Source: a virus. From it: DNA of 20,913 bases. Location of the stretch: IMG/VR virus record IMGVR_UViG_3300009370_000203, positions 1 to 20,913 of that record. The stretch is one strand, 5' to 3'. Positions 5,848 to 12,623 of this stretch are shown here, one piece after another; position 1 is the stretch's first letter; each line of letters opens with the position of its first letter. Made by a program: the position numbers and the translations under genes. Under the pieces are notes generated by a model, which saw only the letters and a program-made list of their open reading frames with translations, ran no database searches and was not told the DNA's origin.

Positions 5848-6096
5848 ATGTCACAACAGGAGAACCAAGAAATCAAAGATGATATGACTCCGGTTATAGA
5901 AGAATTGGAAAGACAGGGCATTAACTTTAACACACGGGAAGAAGAGTACACTGGGTTGGGCGATGTCGTGGAATCCACGCTTCAAGCATTTGGAATCACA
6001 GAGGAACGATTCAAGTCTTGGTTCAATCTGAAAGAATGTAATTGTAACAAAAGAAAAAAATGGCTTAATAACTTATTCTCATGGAGAAAAAAGTAA
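5848..6096 (+). CDS. Small phage protein with CNCNKRKxWLN motif, 82 aa
   Basis: ATG follows AGGGAGAGAAAAAAAT. The N-terminal half is acidic and helical; the C-terminal half reads GLGDVVESTLQAFGI and then ECNCNKRKKWLNNLF with a basic end (SWRKK). The C-x-C-x-x-R-K-x-x-L-N pattern recurs in many small phage proteins of unknown function. The paired cysteines may bind metal or pair with those of another chain. The basic amphipathic tail could contact a membrane or nucleic acid. The next gene starts one base after the stop. Confidence 0.8.
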   Translation: MSQQENQEIKDDMTPVIEELERQGINFNTREEEYTGLGDVVESTLQAFGITEERFKSWFNLKECNCNKRKKWLNNLFSWRKK

Positions 6097-6097
6097 C

Positions 6098-6229
6098 TTG
6101 CAGAACAGGGAAATAGTATTCATATCAGTAATGATTATGTTATCTTTTCCACTAACAGGTGTTATTTATTCTATGTTCATTTACCTCTTTTTGGAAAAAA
6201 TTTTCAAAAAGATTAAAGACCCCTCTTGA
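6098..6229 (+). CDS. Membrane micro-protein with TTG start, 43 aa
   Basis: A TTG two bases after the previous stop opens this frame, with GGAG 11 bases upstream. An internal ATG would give a shorter form. The peptide is almost wholly hydrophobic from EIVFISVMIMLSFPLTGVIY to FIYLFLEKIF, enough for one long or two short membrane segments. It ends KKIKDPS. Its stop overlaps the -35 box of the next promoter, showing how compactly units are packed. Function unknown. Confidence 0.55.
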   Translation: MQNREIVFISVMIMLSFPLTGVIYSMFIYLFLEKIFKKIKDPS

Positions 6230-6253
6230 CAATGACGATAATTAGAGTATAAT
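6215..6253 (+). promoter_or_regulatory. Strong CGATA-family promoter
   Basis: AAAG (6215-6218), TTGACA (6226-6231), ACGATA in a 16-base spacer, and TATAAT (6248-6253). It drives the three-gene unit 6291-7042. Confidence 0.93.
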
Positions 6254-6290
6254 GAAAGAAACCAAACGAGACACTAAACCGGAGATCGTT

Positions 6291-6407
6291 ATGACCAAAG
6301 AAGAAATCATTAAAAAGCTAGAAGAAATTATGCCCCATGTGGCATCCCAGACGGCAGATGATATTGCAACCATTGTTGCAGACATTGAGGACGATGTATG
6401 GGATTAA
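6291..6407 (+). CDS. Small acidic hypothetical protein, 38 aa
   Basis: ATG follows CCGGAGATCGTT, a good ribosome site 37 bases after the -10. The peptide looks like two helices (MTKEEIIKKLEEIM and TADDIATIVADIEDDVWD). No family is recognised. The next gene starts inside its last codons in another frame (10-base overlap), implying translational coupling. Confidence 0.65.
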   Translation: MTKEEIIKKLEEIMPHVASQTADDIATIVADIEDDVWD

Positions 6408-6544
6408 GATATTATTTTAGTCTCAGAGATGGTTATGATATTGGTGATGAAATCACCGTAGGCATGTATACTTATGAGATAGTTGAAATAGACCAAGCAA
6501 ACCAGATGATGACACTAGAGGAGATTGGTGATCTGGAGGATTGA
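6398..6544 (+). CDS. Small acidic hypothetical protein, 48 aa
   Basis: It starts with ATG overlapping the previous gene by 10 bases and is directly followed by the HAD gene (stop TGA abuts ATG). Content includes YYFSLRDGYDIGDEITVG and YEIVEIDQANQMMTLEEI, a pattern like a small beta-barrel domain (DGYDIGDEITV then YEIVEID). No family is assigned. The overlap at both ends is good support for translation. Confidence 0.65.
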   Translation: MGLRYYFSLRDGYDIGDEITVGMYTYEIVEIDQANQMMTLEEIGDLED

Positions 6545-7042
6545 ATGAAGAAAGCGTTTGTATTTGATTTTGACGACACGCTTGCTAAGACCAAGTGCAT
6601 GATAAACGTATACGAACGCTGTACGCCAGAGGACAAGCTCGTAGATAAAATTACACCGCAAGAATTTAACTCCTACAACTTAGGGAAATTTGAGTATTTT
6701 AACTTTGACGAATTTAGAAGTGAGGATTTTATACAGACGGCAAAACCTACAGGACTCTTGGATTTAGCCAAAGAGGTTTATAGTGAATCTCACACTGTTT
6801 ATATACTAACAGCTAGAGAGGATAATGTGTCAAACGCTATTACGGCTTGGTTACATCAATATGGTATTAAGCCAAAAACAGTTTTTTGTGTGGGAGGAGA
6901 TAAGGAAAGTATCGCAAAAAGAAAACGTAGCATTTTAATGACAATTATGCAATCATATGATAAAACATACTACTATGATGATTGCCCAAGAAACATAAAA
7001 TTAGCCCCCGCAGGAAAAAAAATAAAAAAATATAAAGTTTAG
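6545..7042 (+). CDS. HAD-superfamily phosphatase, 165 aa
   Basis: HAD motif I is clear (FVFDFDDTL, Asp8 and Asp10), motif II is VYILTAR, a Lys-rich segment (AKRKR) lies at motif III, and motif IV is YYYDDCPRN (Asp145, Asp146). Small stand-alone phage HADs like this resemble the 3'-phosphatase part of polynucleotide kinase or acid-phosphatase-like enzymes. The substrate (RNA/DNA 3'-phosphate, nucleotide or sugar phosphate) cannot be read from the sequence. It is third in a three-gene unit, and its end overlaps the upstream element of the rIIA promoter. Confidence 0.85.
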   Translation: MKKAFVFDFDDTLAKTKCMINVYERCTPEDKLVDKITPQEFNSYNLGKFEYFNFDEFRSEDFIQTAKPTGLLDLAKEVYSESHTVYILTAREDNVSNAITAWLHQYGIKPKTVFCVGGDKESIAKRKRSILMTIMQSYDKTYYYDDCPRNIKLAPAGKKIKKYKV

Positions 7043-7073
7043 GGATTGACATAGCCGATAACTATGGTATAAT
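7034..7073 (+). promoter_or_regulatory. Strong CGATA-family promoter of rIIA
   Basis: AAAG (7034-7037, inside the end of the HAD gene), TTGACA (7046-7051), CCGATA in a 16-base spacer, and TATAAT (7068-7073). The leader holds a small hairpin (GCCC-AATCGAC-GGGC then A6) before the ribosome site. Confidence 0.93.
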
Positions 7074-7125
7074 CGAAGTATCGCCCAATCGACGGGCAAA
7101 AAACCAACCACAAGGAGATTAGATT

Positions 7126-9069
7126 ATGAAGATGGATACAGGTACACAGGACGTAAACGTACACGGCGATTTTGAAACATCAGATTTCGCCATCGGTGAC
7201 ATCGCTTTTATTGTAGATATGTTTGCCGATAAGGTCTACTCGCACAAAGAACGTGCGGTTATTCGTGAGTTATCTTGTAATGCACACGACAGTCACATCA
7301 TGGCTGGAACCACAGACATCCCGTTTGAGGTACACTTACCTACACAGCTAGAGACATATTTCACTATTCGTGACTATGGAACTGGTCTGTCAGATGAGGA
7401 GATACGCAATATCTTTGCTGGTATTGGCATCAGCACCAAGCGTGACAGCAATGAAGTCATTGGATGCTTTGGTATTGGAAGCCTATCGCCATACTCTCTC
7501 ACTGATAGTTTCACTGTAAAAAGTTATATTGACGGCATCTGCCGTACCTACACATGCTATCGTGACGAAGAGCGTAAGCCAGTGGTGGCTCTGCTCACAG
7601 AGCTAGAGACTGACGAGGCTAACGGTCTAGAGGTCAGCCTGACCGTCGAGGATCGGTGTTGGGAGTTCCAGAGAGAAGCAACCAAAGTATTTAAGTTCTG
7701 GGAAGGTACTCTGCCGAAGATCAATGACAAATCTGTTGTCGAAGAATGTAAAGAACAGCGTGAACTATACGTTTTCAAAGGTGATGACTTTGGATTGACC
7801 TCTTCGTATGGCAGTATGAAAGCCATCATGGGCAACATCAGCTACGCTATTCCTGACGAGCTTGACGAGTTTGACTGCAACGGCTATCTTAAATTTAAGT
7901 TAGGAGAACTTAATTTTGATACAGCCCGTGAGAACCTCACTATGGACGATAAGACCAAAGCGGCCATCAAGAATAAGTTTGCAGAAGTAAAAGATAAGTT
8001 GGCAAACGAGGCGAGCCAGCAGATTGAACAGGAGTCAACTGCGTTCAAACGTGCTGTTATGGCAGATGGTCTGCGTGGGGGTTCCATTGGTAAGCACGTT
8101 AAGGCAGACTTGACCAAATACGACCTGCCTAAGCCCAGCAAAGAAATTACATACTTCAAGCGTCACTACAGTAGCACAGACAAGAGTACCACTGAACGTG
8201 TACCTGTAGGCAAAGACATCCATTATTACCGTCACAAAGATCGTATGCAGACTCGTATCAGAGACTACATCAAGGATCACACTAGGCTAACAATGGTTAT
8301 CCTGACGGACGAGCAGATCAAAGAGTGCTTGATTGACGACGATGTGCTGAAAGACCTAGATGACTTACCGAAAGTTGTACGCCAGAGTTATGCTACGGCG
8401 GGCTGTACGGTTAAGACGTTTAAATTTGACCGCAATCATTCTGGGTGGTCAGCAACAGACTTTTGGGATGCTTCTGACATAACTATTGATGGTGAAGAGA
8501 TAGTGTACGTCGAGATTAACCGTTGGGAACCACAGAATGGTAGGTTAGTCTTTCACGGTAATCGTGACATTCAACGAGTGCTAGGAAAACTTGAAAAGTG
8601 TGGACTCGTTGCACCCACTATTATAGGACTCAAGACGGCGTTCCTCAAGACCAAGCAGTTTGAGAAGGGTAACTTTATCAGTCTCGAAGAATACGTCAAG
8701 CGTGAGTTAGCGGCTAATGCACCTACTACTTTCTACAAGTACGATAAGGGTCAGTATGAGACAATCAGGACGCTAGACAACAACATTGACTGTCCAGATG
8801 TTACTGATATTATTAAACTGGCAGAGAGTCAAAGTAATGACGAAATCTCTCAGTGGATTGACAGCCTTAATCGCCAGCTTGATAACCCTTACATAGAAAC
8901 AGAAATGACAGAAGATTTGTACCTTCAAGAGTGCCTAGACGACTTCTTCAAGAAGTATGAGATGCTTCAGTTCGTCTCACACTGGGAAATCCGTAACGAA
9001 GATAACAATTCTACAATCGCCCGCTACATCGGCGGCACAGTAAAGGAGAACAGTAATGACGACGACTAA
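7126..9069 (+). CDS. rIIA: rIIA-like GHKL ATPase, 647 aa
   Basis: The N-terminal 130 residues carry the GHKL nucleotide-binding motifs: RELSCNAHDSH (Glu48, Asn52), IRDYGTGLS (Asp83, Gly85, Gly87) and IGCFGIGSLSPYSL (Gly113-Gly118), as in the phage RIIA family. The remainder fits the length of T4 RIIA-like proteins. In T4, RIIA and RIIB are membrane-associated and needed to overcome exclusion by lambda RexAB; their biochemistry is unresolved. ATG follows AAGGAGATTAGATT and a dedicated promoter. Unlike T4, rIIB is not adjacent: about 2.4 kb of small genes separates them. Family call is confident; the exact role in this phage is inferred. Confidence 0.92.
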   Translation: MKMDTGTQDVNVHGDFETSDFAIGDIAFIVDMFADKVYSHKERAVIRELSCNAHDSHIMAGTTDIPFEVHLPTQLETYFTIRDYGTGLSDEEIRNIFAGIGISTKRDSNEVIGCFGIGSLSPYSLTDSFTVKSYIDGICRTYTCYRDEERKPVVALLTELETDEANGLEVSLTVEDRCWEFQREATKVFKFWEGTLPKINDKSVVEECKEQRELYVFKGDDFGLTSSYGSMKAIMGNISYAIPDELDEFDCNGYLKFKLGELNFDTARENLTMDDKTKAAIKNKFAEVKDKLANEASQQIEQESTAFKRAVMADGLRGGSIGKHVKADLTKYDLPKPSKEITYFKRHYSSTDKSTTERVPVGKDIHYYRHKDRMQTRIRDYIKDHTRLTMVILTDEQIKECLIDDDVLKDLDDLPKVVRQSYATAGCTVKTFKFDRNHSGWSATDFWDASDITIDGEEIVYVEINRWEPQNGRLVFHGNRDIQRVLGKLEKCGLVAPTIIGLKTAFLKTKQFEKGNFISLEEYVKRELAANAPTTFYKYDKGQYETIRTLDNNIDCPDVTDIIKLAESQSNDEISQWIDSLNRQLDNPYIETEMTEDLYLQECLDDFFKKYEMLQFVSHWEIRNEDNNSTIARYIGGTVKENSNDDD

Positions 9070-9400
9070 ACCAAAGCCAAAACCAATGATGAAGCCGAAG
9101 GCGGTAAAGGCCAAACCTAAAAAGCCTGAGATTCCAGATAAAATACTGAAAGACTTTTTGGAAGAGAAAGTTAATCTAAGTAGCCTAAAAGATATATCAA
9201 TGATCCGAGCAGGTTACTTGTGGACGGCGGGAGATGTTCAAAGGTACAGAGTGAATGTGTGGAGGACAACATATGAAGGTGGGACATTTTGCCCCAATAC
9301 CCTAATTGTCCATTCGTTTTTTGTTCACTACTACACAGATGAGCAAATGATTGTTGACAAGACTACAGAGCCAACCGAGAAAAAAGACAAAATTTTCTAA
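9056..9400 (+). CDS. Lys/Pro-rich N-terminus hypothetical protein, 114 aa
   Basis: It starts 14 bases before the rIIA stop with an AAAGGAGAACAGTA ribosome site, so it is translationally linked to rIIA. The first 30 residues are a basic Lys-Pro tract (KPKPKPMMKPKAVKAKPKKP), probably disordered and able to bind nucleic acid or acidic surfaces. The folded part (IRAGYLWTAGDVQRYRVNVW, then FFVHYYTDEQMIV) is beta-rich with many aromatic residues. No family is recognised. Its end borders the next promoter. Confidence 0.8.
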   Translation: MTTTKPKPKPMMKPKAVKAKPKKPEIPDKILKDFLEEKVNLSSLKDISMIRAGYLWTAGDVQRYRVNVWRTTYEGGTFCPNTLIVHSFFVHYYTDEQMIVDKTTEPTEKKDKIF

Positions 9401-9438
9401 AGATTGCCACTTGACAATGCCGATAACTATGGTATAAT
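9399..9438 (+). promoter_or_regulatory. Strong CGATA-family promoter of the small-gene chain
   Basis: AAAG (9399-9402), TTGACA (9411-9416), CCGATA in a 16-base spacer, and TATAAT (9433-9438). The first ATG (9451) would lie only about 6 bases from the expected start point, so the first gene may be read from a very short leader. Confidence 0.92.
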
Positions 9439-9450
9439 GGGGTCACGGCC

Positions 9451-9528
9451 ATGAGTTTAAGGGAAATGATAGATTACTTGGTAGCTTATTTTGAGAAGCT
9501 AAAAGAAAGAGAGATTGAAAATGAGTAA
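9451..9528 (+). CDS. First micro-protein of the ATGAGTAA chain, 25 aa
   Basis: MSLREMIDYLVAYFEKLKER is followed by EIENE: one amphipathic helix. The stop is inside ATGAGTAA, where the next gene begins in another frame. The expected transcript start leaves almost no leader, so translation would be leaderless-like or start from an upstream message. The short length and lack of ribosome site keep confidence modest, but the overlap matches every later junction. Confidence 0.5.
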   Translation: MSLREMIDYLVAYFEKLKEREIENE

Positions 9529-9727
9529 AGAATATAATGACAGTTTAACACCAGACCAAGTTGATGCTATTACTCACGCATGGTTAGACCTATGTGCAAG
9601 TAACCAACATTTTGAGGGGACGATAAACTCAGTGCGGCAAGTTGAGGCAGATGAATTGGCAGTAGCTTGCAGAGATAGTGTTGAAGAATTAGAAACAGCG
9701 TTTCCATTTTTAATGGAGAGAGGTTGA
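9521..9727 (+). CDS. Small hypothetical protein, 68 aa
   Basis: I choose ATG at the ATGAGTAA junction, preceded by GAGAGATTGAAA; a TTG six bases upstream overlaps this ribosome site. The product begins MSKEYNDSLTPDQVDAITHA and has WLDLCASNQHFEGT, then an acidic end (VEELETAFPFLMERG). It is mainly helical and soluble. No family is recognised. The next ATG is three bases after its stop. Confidence 0.75.
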   Translation: MSKEYNDSLTPDQVDAITHAWLDLCASNQHFEGTINSVRQVEADELAVACRDSVEELETAFPFLMERG

Positions 9728-9729
9728 AG

Positions 9730-9843
9730 ATGAGTAGCAAAGGAATTGGTGTTGGTGAGTGTGCTGAACACGGTGAGTTTTTCTTAGATGCTTATGATAG
9801 CCCATGTCCATCATGTGAAGATAAGGAGATTGAAGATGAGTAA
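9730..9843 (+). CDS. Mini zinc-ribbon protein, 37 aa
   Basis: MSSKGIGVGECAEHGEFFLD contains C-x2-H and is followed by CPSC, giving a four-ligand Cys/His set in a very short protein, probably one zinc-binding knuckle. It has a good GAGAGGTTGAAG ribosome site and ends EIEDE with its stop in ATGAGTAA. Function unknown; similar minimal zinc ribbons are common in phages. Confidence 0.7.
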   Translation: MSSKGIGVGECAEHGEFFLDAYDSPCPSCEDKEIEDE

Positions 9844-9994
9844 TACAGTAACTTTAAGTAAGCATGAGATGGTGGTGGACAGACATCACGAAATCAATAT
9901 CGTCACATGGAGAGGTCTGGTTATTCAGGTAGACGGTCTACCAGACGACTGGGAATACACCATACATGATGTGGAGGAAGATGCAGATGAGTAA
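9836..9994 (+). CDS. Small hypothetical protein, 52 aa
   Basis: ATGAGTAATACAG follows AAGGAGATTGAAG, a strong ribosome site that fixes the start. The protein begins MSNTVTLSKHEMVVD, then INIVTWRGLVIQVDGLPDDW, and ends EEDADE: a beta-rich middle and an acidic tail. No family is recognised. Both ends lie in ATGAGTAA overlaps. Confidence 0.75.
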   Translation: MSNTVTLSKHEMVVDRHHEINIVTWRGLVIQVDGLPDDWEYTIHDVEEDADE

Positions 9995-10148
9995 ACTATA
10001 TAAGAATTGGCCGTTTCATAATTTAATTGCACATCCTGTTAGCGAATTAGTCTATTGGGTCGTTAGACCTTTTGGTAGACCGATGGCTAAAACAGCAGGC
10101 GATTGGATTCACGATTCCACTTTACCAAAGGGTTTTGAAAATGAGTAA
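9987..10148 (+). CDS. Small phage protein with NLIAHP motif, 53 aa
   Basis: MSKLYKNWPFHNLIAHPVSE, a Trp/Tyr-rich middle (LVYWVVRPFG) and DWIHDSTLPKG. The pattern NWPxHNLIAHP ... xWIHDxTxP recurs in small phage proteins of unknown function. The conserved His and Asp residues suggest a structural or metal site, but nothing is established. Start and stop lie in 8-base ATGAGTAA overlaps with neighbours. Confidence 0.8.
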   Translation: MSKLYKNWPFHNLIAHPVSELVYWVVRPFGRPMAKTAGDWIHDSTLPKGFENE

Positions 10149-10329
10149 GACTATGTATCTACATTTAGAACCACATATGATTAGCTATGAGTCTGGTGCT
10201 ACCATTCAGGTTAAACTAGACGACGAAGGAATTGTTGTTGACGCTTGGAGTTTAGATGACTGCATTGCATCTACTTGGGAAACTTACAATGAACTTGGTG
10301 TTGAAGTAAAGGAGATTAAAAATGACTAA
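10141..10329 (+). CDS. Small hypothetical protein, 62 aa
   Basis: It starts at ATGAGTAAG in the overlap with the previous gene (ribosome site AAGGGTTTTGAAA). Content: MSKTMYLHLEPHMISYESGA, IQVKLDDEGIVVDAW, SLDDCIASTWETYNELGVEV. The mix of two strands and a helix suggests a compact alpha/beta domain. No family is recognised. The stop lies in the related overlap ATGACTAA. Confidence 0.75.
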   Translation: MSKTMYLHLEPHMISYESGATIQVKLDDEGIVVDAWSLDDCIASTWETYNELGVEVKEIKND

Positions 10330-10555
10330 GTATACTGTAGACTGTGGCTGGCAAATGTATGGTCATGTAGAGATTGAAGCAAAGGATGTGGATGAGGCTA
10401 TTCATATTGCAGAACAACAAACTAAACTGTCAGATGTTAATGCTGAATATGTTATGGGGTCTTTTGAAGTTGATTATGACACTACCCATGATAACGCATA
10501 CTATGGATGCTATCCTAATAACCTACCAAGACTAATGGAGGGTCTAGATGAGTAA
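10322..10555 (+). CDS. Small hypothetical protein, 77 aa
   Basis: ATGACTAAG follows AAAGGAGATTAAAA. The N-terminal half (TKYTVDCGWQMYGHVEIEAK, then DVDEAIHIAEQQT) has the strand-strand-helix pattern with an AxxxxEAI segment seen in many small phage and plasmid proteins (DpnD/PcfM-like fold), an assignment I hold only loosely. The C-terminal part is Tyr-rich (HDNAYYGCYPNN). It ends GLDE in an ATGAGTAA overlap. Confidence 0.75.
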   Translation: MTKYTVDCGWQMYGHVEIEAKDVDEAIHIAEQQTKLSDVNAEYVMGSFEVDYDTTHDNAYYGCYPNNLPRLMEGLDE

Positions 10556-10748
10556 TATAACAACATTATTTAAAGGTAAGTTTGTGTCGGTAGATTTAGT
10601 TGATGAGACTATTGAGCTAACAGTAGAAGATAATGTATATAGCCGTTCAGAGTCATATGACCTATTAAGGGAACTACAGCACGCTTGGATGGAAGTTGAG
10701 ATGCACTCGCCGCCAACAGACTGCGCGGCATTACATCACGACAAATAA
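10548..10748 (+). CDS. Small hypothetical protein, 66 aa
   Basis: It starts in the last ATGAGTAA junction (ribosome site GGAGGGTCTAG). The product reads MSNITTLFKGKFVSVDLVDE, TIELTVEDNVYSR, then a helical ELQHAWMEVEMHSPP segment and a Cys/His end. No family is recognised. Unlike its upstream neighbours, its stop is not in the shared overlap; the next gene follows after 22 bases with a separate ribosome site. Confidence 0.75.
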   Translation: MSNITTLFKGKFVSVDLVDETIELTVEDNVYSRSESYDLLRELQHAWMEVEMHSPPTDCAALHHDK

Positions 10749-10770
10749 AAAATCTTGGGAGTTTTAAAAA

Positions 10771-10998
10771 ATGAAATACGAACTAGAAGAGTGGACAAAC
10801 AACAGGGGTAAAAAAGTTAAGCGTTACCCTAAGCTGTACGGTAAACATCGTAAGCAAGAGAAGCGTGAAGAAGCAGAAGAACGACAGGCAGAGCATGATA
10901 AGCTCTCCTTAAAAGAAAAGATGGCTAAAGCTGTGCCTAACGGCAGGGAATACAACCGATTAGAAAAAAAATTAAAAAAATCTAAAGATACCCATTGA
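10771..10998 (+). CDS. Highly charged Lys-rich protein, 75 aa
   Basis: ATG follows TTGGGAGTTTTAAAAA. The protein is almost entirely Lys, Arg and Glu (KRYPKLYGKHRKQEKREEAEE, in part), predicted to be a long charged helix, with an EYNRLEKKLKKSKDTH end. RNA or DNA binding is possible. Its C-terminal codons run through the -35 element of the next promoter, so coding and promoter sequence overlap. Confidence 0.75.
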   Translation: MKYELEEWTNNRGKKVKRYPKLYGKHRKQEKREEAEERQAEHDKLSLKEKMAKAVPNGREYNRLEKKLKKSKDTH

Positions 10999-11022
10999 CA
11001 ATGACGATAAGTATTGTATAAT
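10984..11022 (+). promoter_or_regulatory. Strong CGATA-family promoter of a structured leader
   Basis: AAAG (10984-10987), TTGACA (10995-11000), ACGATA in a 16-base spacer, and TATAAT (11017-11022). Transcription should begin at about 11029, exactly at the first base of a closing stem. Confidence 0.93.
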
Positions 11023-11028
11023 GAAAAC

Positions 11029-11114
11029 ACTGGCGAGGTCACAATTTCGGTGTGATCCAAAACCATAACCGAGTACCATCGAGTTACGCAAGTTGGATAA
11101 GCCAGTCTTTTTTT
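11029..11114 (+). ncRNA. Structured small RNA or attenuator ending in a U-tract
   Basis: ACTGGC at the expected 5' end (11029-11034) pairs with GCCAGT (11101-11106), followed by C and seven T residues. Inside, GGTCACA/TGTGATCC and TAACCGA/TCGAGTTA (one bulge) form two arms, giving a compact three-way-junction-like fold. A tRNA fold was tested and does not fit. It may be a stand-alone RNA of about 86 nt, or a leader that decides whether transcription continues into the gene at 11143. No known riboswitch class is recognised. Confidence 0.65.
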
Positions 11115-11142
11115 AACTAACCAAATTAAGGAGATTAGAAGT

Positions 11143-11418
11143 ATGGACATTTTACAGCAAGCACAAGTACAGGGAAATATGTTTAACTTTATCATGTCCG
11201 TAGCGGAGGCAGGATGTGGGTACGATGGAGAAAATCGAGTACCAGTTGATACAGTCCTTGAACACATTGACGGGACACTAGCAAACCTAGAGGGCATGGA
11301 GATGTTAGGTTTACTGAGTATTGATGCTGGTGGCGAAGTTAAAATAACCAGCGATGGCGTAGATTTGTTAAAGTCAACTTATGGTGTTGCATCACCAGAG
11401 GGGTGGAAAAACGGATAA
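11143..11418 (+). CDS. Small protein with winged-helix-like end, 91 aa
   Basis: ATG follows AAGGAGATTAGAAGT. The first half is helical (MDILQQAQVQGNMFNFIMSV). A GCGYDGENRVPVDTVLEHID segment follows, then EMLGLLSIDAGGEVKITSDG and VDLL, which resembles the recognition helix and wing of a winged-helix regulator. DNA binding is therefore possible but inferred from pattern only. It lies behind a structured leader with a terminator-like end, which would make its expression conditional, and ahead of the rIIB promoter. Confidence 0.75.
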   Translation: MDILQQAQVQGNMFNFIMSVAEAGCGYDGENRVPVDTVLEHIDGTLANLEGMEMLGLLSIDAGGEVKITSDGVDLLKSTYGVASPEGWKNG

Positions 11419-11433
11419 TTTTCAAAAAAAATT

Positions 11434-11472
11434 AAAGTTACCGCTTGACATTGACGATAATTAGGATATAAT
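11434..11472 (+). promoter_or_regulatory. Strong CGATA-family promoter of rIIB
   Basis: AAAG (11434-11437), TTGACA (11445-11450), ACGATA in a 16-base spacer, and TATAAT (11467-11472). It gives rIIB its own promoter, separate from rIIA. Confidence 0.93.
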
Positions 11473-11521
11473 AGGAAGTATCGAATAACCAATCACTTTT
11501 AGTTTAGCAAAGGAAAGAATT

Positions 11522-12358
11522 ATGCTTAGTCACATTAAATCAAATGACAATCACTGGACGGTCGTACTCGGAGGTCAGCCCCATCAGTTCGATCATACCC
11601 ACCCAGAATATAATGGGTTATGCGAGTGCGTCATGGCAGGAGATGCAGACGAGTTCGTTAATCTTATTAACACTGGTACAGTTATCGAGAACTGGTCTGA
11701 GGGTAACTTTGAGTTCCGAGATGGATTCCTCTACTACGAGGGCGAACAGGTGGCAAATCAGCCGACCGAGCGTATCCTCAACATGATAAAGAATGGATGG
11801 GATCATAAGCCAATGTTGGCGTACCTAGACCGTCTGTACCAGAACGTCAGCAATCGTGCCGTTCAAGAGTCCTACACTTGGTGTAGTCATAAGGGCTTAC
11901 CAATTACTGATGACGGAATGTTAATCGGTTATAAGGGCGTTAGCCTCTACTCTGGTGAAGATCGTACAGACCAGAACGGTCGTCCCCTCACCGAAGGCGA
12001 CCATGTGGATAAATACACTGGTCACTCGTTCCGTAACAATGTCGGAGATGAGTGCAGTATGAATCGTCGTCGAGTCAGCGACAACTGTGAACAGGGCTGT
12101 GCCGCCGGTCTGCATGTGGGTACTTATGAGTACGCTAATGACTGGGCTGGCTCTGGTGGCAAGGTTGTGCTTGTCAAGTTTGACCCCGCCGACATCGTTA
12201 GCGTCCCTACTGACTGTCAATTCTCCAAGATGCGAGTCAGTAAGTACACTGTGGTCAGCATTGCCCGTGAGCAACTCGAAGAAGAGGTGTACATGGAGTG
12301 TGAGTACGACGAGTACGACGAGTACAACGAATACGACGAAGTTAATGACACTTTCTAA
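11522..12358 (+). CDS. rIIB: rIIB-like protein, 278 aa
   Basis: The body matches the phage RIIB family. Seen are WSEGNFEFRDGFLYYEGEQV, ERILNMIKNGWDHKPMLAYL, GLPITDDGMLIGYKGVSLYS, DKYTGHSFRNNVGDECSMNR, GCAAGLHVGTYEYA and VLVKFDPADIVSVPTDC. In T4, RIIB acts with RIIA against host exclusion. Residues after about 255 form an acidic Tyr-rich tail of repeated DEY units (ECEYDEYDEYNEYDE) encoded by a near-perfect 9-base tandem repeat (GAGTACGAC). The tail resembles the acidic protein at 1185. ATG follows AAAGGAAAGAATT, and a strong terminator follows the gene. Confidence 0.92.
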   Translation: MLSHIKSNDNHWTVVLGGQPHQFDHTHPEYNGLCECVMAGDADEFVNLINTGTVIENWSEGNFEFRDGFLYYEGEQVANQPTERILNMIKNGWDHKPMLAYLDRLYQNVSNRAVQESYTWCSHKGLPITDDGMLIGYKGVSLYSGEDRTDQNGRPLTEGDHVDKYTGHSFRNNVGDECSMNRRRVSDNCEQGCAAGLHVGTYEYANDWAGSGGKVVLVKFDPADIVSVPTDCQFSKMRVSKYTVVSIAREQLEEEVYMECEYDEYDEYNEYDEVNDTF

Positions 12359-12378
12359 TCGTGGTTGGTTAGATTTCT

Positions 12379-12432
12379 AGGGGGGTACGGGAGGACGTAA
12401 AGAAATTTCGCCCTGCCCCCCTTCTTTTTTCT
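12379..12432 (+). terminator. Strong intrinsic terminator after rIIB
   Basis: AGGGGGG...CGGG pairs with CCCTG...CCCCCCT across a loop of about 20 bases, followed by TCTTTTTTC. It closes the rII region. Confidence 0.85.
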
Positions 12433-12449
12433 TTCAAGGGGGTTTTACT

Positions 12450-12623
12450 ATGGCTAAAACGGACATTGACTGGGAAATTAAACAAATCGGTGATGCGATT
12501 TCATACTACGAGGCGGATATAAAAAAGGTTTTCTCTAAAATGGAAGCTGAAAGACACGAAGCCACCATAAAGAGCTTAATAGCTCAAATGAGAGAACTTG
12601 AAAGGAAGCAAGATGTACGGTGA
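12450..12623 (+). CDS. Small coiled-coil protein, 57 aa
   Basis: ATG follows CAAGGGGGTTTTACT. The sequence is one long charged helix with heptad-like hydrophobics (DWEIKQIGDAISYYEADI, then IKSLIAQMRELERKQ), so a coiled coil is likely. Its start sits directly behind the rIIB terminator, so it depends on read-through or an unseen promoter. It overlaps the next gene by 11 bases. No family is recognised. Confidence 0.7.
   Translation: MAKTDIDWEIKQIGDAISYYEADIKKVFSKMEAERHEATIKSLIAQMRELERKQDVR

Noticed and set aside
11029-11106. tRNA interpretation of the short structured RNA
   Set aside because: The closing stem has six pairs but no T arm lies next to it and no seven-base anticodon loop is placed correctly.
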